A DNA stretch of 64,000 bases from Cymbomonas tetramitiformis (lineage: Eukaryota > Chlorophyta > Pyramimonadophyceae > Pyramimonadales > Pyramimonadaceae), in contig LGRX02027135.1 in the NCBI GenBank assembly GCA_001247695.2, positions 1 through 64,000 of the forward strand. Direction: 5' to 3'. The notes beneath the pieces were generated by a model, which did not search any database, was not told the DNA's origin, and worked only from the letters and a program-made list of their open reading frames with translations. A program made the translations under genes and the position numbers. Positions within the stretch are counted from its first letter, which is position 1, and the number at the start of each line of letters is the position of its first letter. Below, one piece after another: positions 21,401-32,060 of the stretch.

Positions 21401-24400
21401 TCGAACAGGAGCGGAGAGTGATGCTACAATGCTTGTCTACGGAATAATCTAGTGCAAGGAAATCGTCGATGTTCACTCAGGTTCAATGAGCAGGAGCGTG
21501 TGATGACGCTGTTCAAAGAGAAACTCCATCTGCCTGTGACGTGTGTAGATGCCTCTGAGCGCACCCTTGCGAAGCTAAAGGTGAGAAGACATCAAGCGTC
21601 ACTTTACCTTGCATAGGCGCTTTTTAGGGTGCCTGCATGATGCGGCTGCAGCATCACCGTGACCTGGGGGAGCGGGGCATACTCCAGGGTGTCAGCGACC
21701 CTGAGAAAAAGCGAAAGGTTATTGGTGCAGCGTTTATTGAGGTAAGGCAGGCTCCCTTCGACGTTCCTGTCCGAGCATTCCCATGTTTCACGCGCGAGCA
21801 CGCGTAGGTGGTAAGCCAAGGGACCTTATAAGATCCAACATTCGAAGAAGGTGTTTCCTCCACTTTTTACTCTAACCTGGAGGAGGTCCCGCGGTGGCAA
21901 CATCCGAGATGTGGCAAGTTGAGACGCCCTCAGATCCATAGCAACAGCATCCGAGATGTGGCTAGTTGAGCGCCCTTTCGTGTAGCAGCATCCAGATGCT
22001 GGCCTTGGGACCCCTCAGATCCATCAACAGCATCGAGATGTCTGAGAGGCGCCTCAGATTCAACAACATCCGAGATGTGGCAAGTTGAGACGCCCTCAGA
22101 TCCATAGCAACAGCATCCGAGATGTGGCTAGTTGAGACGGCCTCAGATTCGTGGCAACAGCATCCGAGATGTGGCAAGTTGAGACGCCCTCAGATTCGTG
22201 GCAACAGCACCCGGAGGGAGGCTTGAGGAGCCATGTTGTGGTTGTGCTCCCCCGCAGGAGTTCAAGAGCTTCAAGAAGGTTGTCGAATCATCGACGGGCT
22301 GCATCCCAACGTTCCTGGTGCAGGGCACCCTTTACCCTGATGTCATTGAGTCATGCCCTCCTCCTGGTGAGCGGGCCCTTCTTATTTTCCCGCATCTTTT
22401 GAAAGCACTGCACGCGCACAGTACTCGGTGAACGTGTTGAAGGCACCGATGTTTCTCAACCCTTGTGGGTCGCAGCTGTGCTCAACTCAGCTGTTGGCTG
22501 TTTGCGCCGACGTGTGCTGGCGGGAAACCCTTCTTGACGCTCTTTCCAAATGTGTCATGTGCTCCGTGTTCAGGGAGCAATCAGAAGCACTCGCACACGA
22601 TCAAGTCACACCACAACGTCGGCGGCCTCCCCAAGGACCTGGGCTTCGAACTTGTGAGAGCCCGTCTCCGACCGCCGACCCCTGCTGCTTGAGCTGAAGA
22701 GATCCGCATCTGGGGGGAGGGGGTTTACGAGTGCAAACCCCTGCAACGCGAGCCCGGTGCTTGAGCTGTCTTGCCTACTGATGCCTTCCGTTTTGCCCGG
22801 CTTCCACAACCGAGCGCCCACTAAGCGGGGGTCTGCGCCAGGTGGAGCCCCTGCGGGAGCTCTTCAAGGATGAAGTCCGCGCCCTGGGCGCCATCATGCA
22901 CGTGCCCGTCGACTTTCTGAAGCGCCACCCGTTTCCTGGGCCCGGCCTCGCGGTGCGCGTGCTCGGGGACGTCACGGCAGACGGAGCCATGGAAACCCTA
23001 CGGCAGGTGCGCCAATCTTTGCCGGAGCTCCCTGTTTGAACTGCCCCCGGCCCCTTTGCCCCTCAGGGCATCTTCTCCTGTGACAGACCTGCACTTCTGC
23101 ATTCGAGGCCACGCGCTTCACTTTCCCGGAACATGAGTCTATCCGCCACAGCGCGTGGCAAAGCAACACCTCCGCTTTCCTCTCTGCTCCGCCTTTCCCA
23201 TGTCTATCTCCACCGTGGATGCTGGATGGCATCAGTGGTTGCTATTCCACTCTGCCATGAGATGTGTCGGGCTCGCCTTGTCACGATCGATTTTTTCCCT
23301 GCGCCAGAAGGGGAACTTACGGTGCAGCTAGGGGGGCATCGTTATCACACCAGCATTAGCAGGCACGCGAGCGCCTACGATGCTCACTCCTGCTTCAGAG
23401 GAGGCCGCGTCAGGTGCCTTGGTGCGGTGCTGACCGAGATGGAGCATGCATGGGTGTCACGTGCCTGCATGGTGATTGGCGAGCCAGTGAGCAGTTGGGT
23501 GCAAGACCTGGTTAGTGGAGGGATTCACAGGGATTCGGCTGTGCGAGGGCGACAGGTGGATGAGATTTATATCAACATGCTCAGGGCAGAAGGCTTGTAT
23601 GACAAGATCTGGCAGGCCTTCGCAGTGTTCCTTCCCATCCGCAGCGTGGGAGTGCAGGTATGTGTCCGCGCACACGTGGCGTGCGTGCGGATGGGGTAGA
23701 CCAGCCCTCGCGGTGCCATCTGTGGCCCGTTACAGCTCAGCCAGCTAGTTGCTGTGGCAAGCGGGGGTCCGGCAGCTCGACCGGGGCCATCTGTACTTGG
23801 AGCGTTGCTGTGGTTTGACGAGGCTGTGTGCGCCATGACGAGCTGAGACGCCACGAGCACTGATTCGCTCCATGGGGCAATGGTTGTGTGCGCCATGACG
23901 AGCTGAGACGCCACGAGCGCTGATTCGCTCACTGGGGCAATGGTTGTGCCAATGGGATTTACCAGGGCGATTGCCGCACACACTCGCATGTGGTGGCACT
24001 GCGTGCCATTACCAGCTCAGATGGCATGACTGCTGACTGGTATCACTTTGAACCAAAATTTCTTCAGGTGAGTGAATGTCTTATTCCTCTCACCACATGA
24101 AAGTCAAGGATGGCACATCGGTGGTTGCATCACCCACCACAATCGCTGCCCACCTGCTATTGTTATGACCCCGGACGCGCGATCTCGTTGCGCCCGCTGT
24201 ATTGCTTGCACTGGCCAGTTTTGTGACTTAAGGCCCGAGTATCGTCAAGGATCATGCAGTTGATAATCCACGCGATCCATTCTCCTCTGAAGTTTGGATG
24301 GATTTGCTGCTGCTTCAGTATATTGTGGCTGTTTGGATTTTGTAAGGTTGTGGATCCGGCTGCGCACTGCATCCTTTGTGTTTGCAAAAGTGCAATGCCT

Positions 24401-24646
24401 GATTACTGAGCAACACTGCTGCTTACTTTGCACGACCTGGAGGTTGCTGATGCGCCGTATATGCCCATGACTTTGCATCAGGTGGCCTTTCACTGTCCTT
24501 CTCTTTAACATTTGACCCAAGGTGGGGTATGCTTTTGTATCCCCTCGCAGGAAGTATCTACTCGAATTTGCAATCAAGTAAAGAACGTCAACCGGGTTTG
24601 TTATGACATTACCTCAAAGCCGCCCTCCACAATCGAGTGGGAATGA
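18407..24646 (+). CDS. GMPS: GMP synthetase (glutamine-hydrolysing), 15 exons
   Basis: Makes GMP from XMP, ATP and glutamine in the cytosol; last step of guanylate synthesis. Exons: 18407-18562, 18665-18940, 19124-19198, 19654-19716, 20066-20188, 20352-20429, 20863-20912, 21481-21580, 21688-21741, 22258-22366, 22574-22653, 22842-23006, 23556-23657, 23966-24067, 24551-24646. All introns are GT-AG and the total is 542 residues, the usual length. The class I amidotransferase domain holds [11 protein letters not shown], nucleophile Cys99 in GVCYGMQ, and His188/Glu190 in QYHPE. The ATP-pyrophosphatase P-loop SGGVDS is at 243-248. [13 protein letters not shown] and the [11 protein letters not shown] motif follow, and the dimerisation domain ends PPSTIEWE. 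No lesion is visible; this is the one clearly intact host gene. Confidence 0.96.
21893..22212. repeat. Intronic minisatellite (about 52-bp unit) in GMPS intron 9
   Basis: A unit containing CATCCGAGATGTGGCAAGTT followed by GAGACGCCCTCAGAT occurs about six to seven times, two copies strongly degraded. A second intronic repeat, two copies of about 60 bp containing GTGTGCGCCATGACGAGCTG, is at 23823-23943 in intron 13. Confidence 0.8.
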
Positions 24647-25217
24647 TCAAACCTTATCTTTCTCATCAGGCACTTTGCTTGTGCATTTGTGACTCACTCA
24701 GTGTGAGGGATTCATCAAGTATGAATTGTTGCTTTTAAAAAAATTGTTGACGGAAATTCATTATATGGTATTTTTCTTGAGTATGGAATCGCTGTAGTGC
24801 AGCACTTTGCATGTCAATCGCAATGCAAGGGAGGACGGGCTCGCTGCGTATATTGTGGCATGCACACAGTTGATGGGTGCAGTAAGCGAGATTCCAGTTT
24901 TTCCCTGATTATCACAATATTAGATGTAGCAAAGCCCTTGATAACTTGATATTATTTTCAAGTCATACGCATGACGTATCGTCCAAAATAATATTTACCT
25001 ACAGCTCAGTCTTGATGAATATTGCAAAAAAAAGCATCCTGCCAACTAAGATTCAAGGTTTCCACAATGCCAATATACTTTTGCTCTCGGTTTTTTGGTA
25101 GTAAATGCCAGAAAGTACTTAAATTGTAGCGAAATGCAATTACAAGATCTAATACGGATCAATTAAGGTGCTCCGTGCTGGTTTGACACCCTATGTGTCA
25201 TTTTGTATAGTTGTGCC

Positions 25218-25263
25218 AGTAGTAGTAGTAGTGGTAGTGGTAGTAGTAGTAGTAGTAGTAGTT
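25218..25263. repeat. GTA trinucleotide microsatellite
   Basis: About 15 units of AGT/GTA with two GTG interruptions. Confidence 0.95.
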
Positions 25264-26861
25264 ATGACTGTCGGTCTCCTACAGTCACAGTCCTAAGAAC
25301 CCTAAAACTTAGGCCCACAAAGCAGATTGAGAGATTCCACTTTTTATATTCTATTATGTTCTGAAACAGTTGACGTACCTCACAATATTAGTGGTCACTG
25401 ATATGCGCTAGTTATCTTTTGCCTAGGGGACGATACGGGTATTATCGGGCCGCGTCATCTATAATATCGCCCCCTACGCAAACGATAACTACCTTATCGC
25501 TTTTTGCGGAAAGCGCTTTGTGCCACGTCGGAACGAGTCATTCAATTACCAGTGCCACGTCTCTTTGTTGCGAAATGCACTCTTACACACAGAGAAGATA
25601 AATGCTGCGATCAACGATCGGCAATTCGGCACCCGATCAGAATTCGAATCGAGCTCAGCAAACTTTCAAAATTTACCGCGAGAATAAAATACTCAACATC
25701 CAACGATCGGATTTCAATTTCAGTTTTGATTGACGCATTTATCCGGGTGCATGGTCCACCGCAGCCCACTCTTACGAAAATACCCTCGCCGATACAACAC
25801 TTGATACTGCGGACAATTGTGCTCGTTGCCAGCTTCATGATGTTTGTTGATTTTACAGGTTGTTGTAATATATTGGTGATGCTTTGCTCGCGGATTTTTT
25901 GGGGGGTCCGTGCAGCCGGGCTCAGTTCGAGATCGGTCAAGGTCGCAAGACATTGTCCTTGACCGACGATGCGATACGCACAGCTGGCCAATGGTGATCA
26001 TGTATGTTTCATGTTTTTGCGTTTTGCTTCTACGGTTTCGTCCCTCACCCGTCCTCCCTGTGCTGCACAACGCCAACTTATTATTTCTGCTTTCCTTGGA
26101 TCTTACAGCACGGTGGCATCCGCCGACATCCTTGTTTGAAATACGTATCTACGGACATGCGCGATAGCGCTGCTGTGGCATGCCACGGTTTCGTGCCCTG
26201 ATCCAGTGGATCGTCATTTGGCGTTGTTTGTGTGGGGCTACCATCTGTGAGTGTTATAATTTATACTTCCACACCTGCGCACCGCCTCCGTCCGCCCTAC
26301 GTTCCTAGAGAAGTGCAACATGTTGCGGACCACGATGCTGCAACATCACATCCGCAACACATCTGTCAACACACCATTCTGCGACATATACCAACATGTT
26401 CGCAATACTTGCAATATGTTCGCAACGGCACGGTGCGAACGGTTCGAGTTTTGTCGAGCGAAGGAAAGGGATGAGCGAGAGAGAGAGAGTGGAGTGCATC
26501 AGGCGTCAGAAAGTTCCGGCGTCGAGAGACGGGGAACCCGGGGGGCGCATGGGCGGGGAAGAACGGGAAGGTTCGATGAGCGTAGCACGCTGTTGTGGCA
26601 TCTTGGTAAAATAAATCGATATAGCCTTTGTGATTTCGGCATATTTGGAAATCACATTTCATGGCGCGCAAGCGTACTAACGTAGCGGAGCAAGGTCACG
26701 GGAGTGAGGTACCATGCACATGTACGAGAGAACGCTCGACCCCCCCAAAACGACACAGCAGTTATAGACAATGGGTTTGGACAGCGGTGACGACGAAATC
26801 TCAGGACCCACTAATAGCTTCTAAGAAGGATGAAACCTCGTAGGTGAGGCTAAGGGTAACG

Positions 26862-28724
26862 GGTCTTTTTTGTCGCATAGAAGGTTTTTTATGTCGCGAA
26901 TCATTTTGTCGCAGGTACGACATAAATGTCACTGCTGGTCTATTTTGTCGCAGCTGCGACAAAATAGACTTCTAGGGGGTATTTTGTCGCAAAAATTTAT
27001 CAGAAATTTATTAAAATTTCAAGAATTATATAGGAACACTTTCAGCCGAGTAGGGGGGGGGTCTGACCTACAACGAACAAAAACTCCGTGCATGATGAAG
27101 CTCAACATTAAAAAGCTAGTAGAACCTAGCGGGATCAACGGAGATGAACGCATGTAAACACGAGAACTCGCGCATGGTATCATACGAAAGCAATCATTGC
27201 AAATCACAATCCAAATTTACAGCTTTAAGCTATTATTACACTTACTTTTCTATAAACATCAAATAAACAACACTACAACCTACACTATCACCCTACTAAT
27301 ATCTCCAAAACACAGCATTCCGATTTCCTGCACGCACAAATTTACGAAGTCAGTGACTAACGAATGGAGAGTAATTACGCTGAAAACTGTGCAATGTGAA
27401 ACAATGACCAAACGTATCCACATACTCTGCAAAATACAGCACGCTAGTTAGTAATAGAAATGTTGGGAGTCGAACCCAACCCGACGGGCAAGGTGCCCGA
27501 CGGTCTCCAAGCATTCTTCTGTAAGCAAAATGACAGAGAAAAAAGCACTGACGTCAGGATAATTAGCACAGAGAATTTGCAAAATAAAACGGCAGGGTCG
27601 CAGGCAGCATCTCGACAGCCCAACCAGTAGTGCACAAAAGATTTCGCAAGACACGTATTTCCTGAAAAGGCTAGAAAACAGGCATCTGTCAGCAGGCCTC
27701 TTCAATAATATTTCAGCATCAAGAAATACGCTAGAAGAACGTGGCTGGGGCGCGCAATCCTGCAATCCTACGACATGCGAAAAAACGCCAGATGCTGCAA
27801 AACAGGATGCGGAGAAAACAGACGAAGTTAGCGAGCTGGTAGGAGAATACGCAACAAATGAAACGGAAACCTGCACACACTCAATTAGAAATAGTCAGAG
27901 CAAAAAAGCAAGCGCAGCACATGGATATTTTGAACGCTGGAAATAAAGTGAGAAGGCGGCTGAGCTCAAGCGCTATCGTTGGTGCGTCAAGCTACGAGAC
28001 TGACTTGTGATTATAATTGTGGGGTCAACTGTCGCGCTGTCATGCTATGGCTATCGCGACACGAGGTAGTTGCACCACAGACCACAAATCCACAACACCA
28101 CATCCATCAGGACTCGAAGTCGGACGGTCCGATCGTTCGGTTGACGATCCAATCGGCCGGTCGAAAATTAGTTCATGAGGGTTTTTTGTCTTCAAGATCG
28201 AAGATGGATAAGTTACTTGCGACACACTAGACACTTGCGACAAACTGCAGATCTTGTCTTCGGGTCGAATACATTATGCGACGAAATCGTACAGTCCGAT
28301 CGTTCGGTCGATGAATCGATCGGTCGGTAGAAAATTAGTCTATGTAGGATTGGAGTGTATCCAAGATCGCCGAGATGCCCTTTTTCAAGAATCTGTCATC
28401 TGACTGTCCGATCGTTCGCTCGACGATTCGATCGGGCGGTCGAAAAATAGTCGATGGGGGGATGGTGTATCTTCCAAAGGCGTGCGACAACGCTGAAGAT
28501 CAAAATTTGGTATGTGAAAATTAATTTTTGGGGCAGTTTTGACAGTGTTCCGATGACGATGTCGTTTCGTCCCCCCACCTTTTTTTTGTGAAATCGTTCT
28601 TTGTCCCTTTAAGGGAACGAAACCCCGTTTCTGGTTTTTTCAGAAGATTCGGAATTTTGACGTGCGACCGAAACATTTTCTTGAGACATCGACAGAAATG
28701 ACCATGCATGCGACAAAAAAGACC
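26862..28724. repeat. Inverted-repeat pair, possible non-autonomous element
   Basis: GGTCTTTTTTGTCGCAT at 26862-26878 is present as a perfect 17-bp complement at 28708-28724. GTCGCA/TGCGAC motifs recur just inside the left arm, including a TTTTGTCGCAGCTGCGACAAAA palindrome of which the core GTCGCAGCTGCGAC is at about 26945-26960. No target duplication could be defined and no coding region lies inside, so element status is tentative. Confidence 0.4.
28120..28450. repeat. Three GATCG-rich repeats
   Basis: Blocks starting near 28122, 28285 and 28405 share the pattern GTCCGATCGTTCG, GTCGA, GATCG, CGGTCGAAAA, TAGT. Each is about 50-60 bases and rich in CGATCG palindromes. They lie inside the inverted-repeat pair 26862-28724. 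Confidence 0.75.
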
Positions 28725-29735
28725 GGGTTCCGAGGCTAAGGGCTGCATGCGTTCCTCCTCGTAGGTCTTAGTCGCAGACAGTAACGGCTTGCGTATGGGA
28801 GCCTGCTTTCCCCAGAAATGGAGGCGGGTCAATCAATTGGAGCAAAGGTATTGCCTCGGCGCACTGCATGCCTCCTGTGGAATCGAGTGACAAGAATGCA
28901 TGCCGGTGTCACGTGCGCATCATCAGAGGCATAACTATATATACGACCGATTCGTTACGTGGGTTCAAACTCCACGCTTGAGCCCTGGGATTCAAACCCC
29001 GGTCTCCGCCAGGATAAATAGGTAGGATTTAACCCACTTACTATACCCTCTGAGCATTACGTTATCTATCATATATATTCGACCGCCTGAGACGCGAGGG
29101 TCACACTCTCCATGATAGACATAATCGATTTAAGAATCGATGTTTTACACGCAGGTGTGGAAATTTTGTGGAAGCGACATCCATACCCTTAACGAGGTTC
29201 GGAACATAGCTAGGTTTGTTGTCTTAAGAATGGGCGCTCGCGAATATTCACTGCCAAAAATGTAATGCAAACTCCGGCACCTTGTGACATTTCCAATTGC
29301 CACTGGCGGAAGTGTCCCCGATCGGCCAGCCAAAAATTCGGGCACGGAGCACGATCGGGAGCAGAAACGAGGAGCGCATGCCGAGTCGATCTGCGACGTT
29401 CGAAATTTCATCTAACGGAGATCCTGCTTCCATTCGTAGGGTGAGACTGCAAACCACTTGAAGGAATGACTTCAAAGTCTCCTTGGGATTTTTGGGTGAT
29501 TTTTTGAACGGTTAGAACTACCGCTAGAGGTTCTAGAATGCGATTTTCAGACCCTAATTATGATGGAAATATTGAATTTTGACGGTACTACACCATGTCA
29601 TGCGCATATGCGGCGATTAATCCGGCTAGTATGATATCTAAGGGCTTACAAAAATAGTTTTGGTAATACCCTCGAGGGTTAACAACATACGCACCAACCC
29701 GAGCTCGTGCAGCAAGGCCTAGAGTTGTCGGTACC

Positions 29736-29977
29736 CTAGATCCTTGTGGTAGGATCTAGCATTTTAATTAAAATTCTGTGAAAGCACCCACCCAAACCAC
29801 AATAAGATTAATGGTTAAACCATCGACATTACAAGCAAAACAATGTTATAGATAATTCAAACGGGTCATAAATATTGTCCCAAAGCATATGCCGGGCCAC
29901 TATATACGATATACAAGGTCGCCATGCCCATTTGCGCTAGATCCTTGTGGGAGGATCTGGATTAAGGATAGTAGCCA
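29736..29977 (+). mobile_element. Hairpin TIR element, third copy (right module only)
   Basis: A perfect hairpin CTAGATCCT-TGTGGT-AGGATCTAG (29736-29759) and a second AGATCCT-TGTGGG-AGGATCT (29939-29958) are 201 bases apart. The right terminus AGTAGCCA ends at 29977. This matches the 200-bp right module of the elements at 56166 and 58053. No TGGCTACT left end or target duplication is visible, so it is either truncated or a minimal derivative. Confidence 0.6.
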
Positions 29978-30240
29978 CCGATATGAATGTGAACGCCTTT
30001 AACGGGCTGAACTTTTTCGTGTTGCCGAGCAAGGACCTCCTCCTGCTGAACCCCTCAATCTTCAAGTCCGAACACCTTCGGAAAATATGTGCCAAGGTCC
30101 CCGGTCTGGAAGTCACGAACAGCCAGTCCAGAGCCACTATGGTGAAGAATCTGGAAAGTTTCCGCGAGGTGCTCGAGAAGTCCCATACGGTCCCGACTGG
30201 GGATACGGCTCAACCTGTGGTGCTGACCCCCGCGTGCTGA
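29978..30240 (+). pseudogene. Unrecognised frame next to the hairpin element
   Basis: About 85 residues (NAFNGLNFFVLPSKDLLLLN, HLRKICAKVPGLEVTNSQ, LESFREVLEKSH) of ordinary globular composition, ending TGA at 30238-30240. It is followed by a G-run and then by the Pro-rich N-terminus of the RING gene in another frame, so it may be the damaged first part of that gene. Family not recognised. Confidence 0.3.
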
Positions 30241-30272
30241 TCTGAGCGCGGGGGGGGGCGGTACCCCCGCCA

Positions 30273-31457
30273 ATGGGGGACGTCCCGACCGACTTGGTGT
30301 CCCGGGAATCGGGACAGCAAACCCCTCCCGTCGTCCCTGTTACCGAAGGCACGGCCCCGCCCCCGGCGGCCCCCGTCCCCGTTGCACGTCCGGCCGGGAG
30401 CCTCACAGACCCCGACGTACCCGCCGGGGTTCGGCCCGTACGTGGACCCGAATGCGATGCCGAGCCCGGAGCAAGGACTTTTCTCTGGTCTTAATCCTCC
30501 CGCAAGCCAAGTCCAAGAACCTCTTCAACCAGCCCAGGTAGCTAGCCCGAGCACTCCTGCTTGACCTCTCCTTTCCTTTAGAAATTTGAATTCCCTTCGG
30601 TTAGTTTGCTAGGGCCTTCTTTCTTCCCGGTAGCTTGAACCTTAATCAGCCTGTTCAACCCGTTTCACTAAGTAGGAAATCCTTCCCCTCCGGTCCCCGT
30701 CCTAGTCCCAAAGGGTAATTAGTTAGGGCCCTTGCGGTAATCTAGGAGCGCAGTACCCGTGCTTGTAGGCGCTACCTAGGTGGTGAATTTATGGTTCTTG
30801 AGAATTTTATGCTTGCTGTTTGCGGCCTGCCAATTTTAAGTATTTGACTTGCTTTGGAAGTTTTGAATTTAAATGCTGCTTGTGTCCCGTGGGGACAACA
30901 CGAATTAATGTTATCCTCACACTGAGTGAGGCTCTTCTATCTTGGAAGAGTATTAGATACCCCGTGGGGTTTTTTTGTTGCTTGAAATCCTCAGACTGTG
31001 AGGTGTCTCCTCTTGGAGGGACTGTTTACCCCGTGGGGGTTGTTTATGTGAACAATAAGTTTCCAAAAAATCTGGTCGGATGTAAGCTCCTGGTTACAGG
31101 CTTTCCTGACACAAAATTGGTTGAAATTGCAGGCTCAGGAGGCCGATGAGGAAGTGGTACTCACGAGGACACTGACTGCCCCAACGGTGGGAGACGACTG
31201 TGCAATCTGCTTAGCCAGCCTGCTGGGAGAAAGCATGCCATGTGTTTCAACTGCATGTAATCATCATTATCATGTAGCCTGCTTTGATGGCCTAGATGAG
31301 ATGTATCATTTGACCAGCCTAGTCCAGCCGGCAGCAATCCATGCTGTATTCACCATGAATTATAGGAAAGTGCGTGGTTAGATGTCCGTTGTGTAGGACC
31401 GTTCTGGTGGTGGATGAACTCCCATATGGGGAAGACAGATTCACATATCTGTGGTAG
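30273..31457 (+). CDS. RING-H2 zinc-finger protein, 3 exons
   Basis: Exon 1 (about 30273-30537) is Pro-rich and shifts frame once near 30400. An intron follows from AG|GTAGCT at 30538 to TTGCAG at 31132. Exon 2 (31133-31302) contains CAICLASLLGE...CVSTACNHHYHVAC. A GT-AG intron at 31303-31381 then joins to exon 3, which supplies the last pair as ICPLCRTVLVV, ending TAG at 31455-31457. Without this splice the finger would lack its final CX2C, which strongly supports the intron. RING-H2 proteins usually act as E3 ubiquitin ligases. Start not certain; the gene may be damaged at its 5' end. Whether it belongs to the following DIRS-like element is unknown. Confidence 0.6.
30885..31040 (+). repeat. 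Array of short hairpins in RING-gene intron 1
   Basis: In order: GTCCC-GTG-GGGAC; CCTCAC-ACTGA-GTGAGG; CTCTTC-TATCTTG-GAAGAG; ACCCC-GT-GGGGT; CCTCA-GACTG-TGAGG; CTCC-TCTT-GGAG; ACCCC-GTG-GGGGT. This is a three-hairpin unit repeated two and a third times (about 72 bp each). The stems are kept although their bases differ between units. Confidence 0.7.
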
Positions 31458-32060
31458 ACATAGGTGTATGATTATGATGAGAGCAAGTTTGCATGAGGGT
31501 TGTAATTTCCTAATTGTGGCATGGTTTCAAATAATTTGGCATTAATTGTTGTGATTATGATGGAAATTGGTTGCTGTGACTATGATGAAAATAATTGCTG
31601 TAATTGAGATGGAAATATTGCTATTTGTAAAAAGATGAGTTTGTTAATAAGGATTACAAAATTTGAATTGCTGTAAAAAGGATTGCTGAAAATATGATTA
31701 AAATTAATTGTGTTACCATGATGATGGAATTGCTGTGATTATGACAAAATAGTTGCTGTGATGATGGACAATAATTACTGCAATTATGATGATTATGATT
31801 GCTTTATTTGATGTGAGGACAGATATGAAGAATTTCTGTGATCCGATCGATGAAAGATTGCATGCTTATGGCAAGCTGAAGTTGATGAATAATGATTAGG
31901 GAGGGTGTTGTGATTGCCTCAGATTATGGCCCCTTATGATTATTGCATTACGTGCATTATCAGAGTGGGGGCGAGAAGATGCTACTGCTGTAACACATTA
32001 TTATGCATGTTTGTATCAAGACAAAGGACGATATGTGAGTGTTTCCTCAACCTCAAGTAA
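31458..32060. other. AT-rich degenerate repeat, no gene
   Basis: At 31496-31800 a degenerate motif near TTGCTGTGATTATGATG recurs about ten times. The last 200 bases lead into the DIRS-like gag and are probably its leader. Confidence 0.55.

Larger units (their letters stand above)
24647..29735. other. Gene-poor intergenic DNA
   Basis: After the GMPS stop no frame of convincing composition was found on either strand. Contents: a GTA microsatellite (25218-25263), a possible inverted-repeat element (26862-28724) and three related GATCG-rich blocks (28120-28450). The remaining stretches, for example 25400-26850 and 28730-29735, show only short low-quality frames. Confidence 0.5.

Noticed and set aside
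26305..26420. GCAACATGTTGCGG-type palindromes
   Set aside because: Short and irregular; no second boundary or duplication to support an element.
27461..27530. tRNA-like sequence on the minus strand with TTGGGTTCGACTCCCAA T-arm and a GC-rich arm
   Set aside because: No acceptor stem, D-arm or anticodon arm could be paired; probably a tRNA-derived repeat fragment or chance.
27448..27876. 142-codon minus-strand frame
   Set aside because: No start context, no motif, Cys/Ser/Phe-rich composition typical of random AT-balanced DNA.
28955..29025. Two GGTTCAAAC-like T-arm motifs in tandem
   Set aside because: No complete cloverleaf on either strand; possibly a SINE remnant but no tail or duplication seen.
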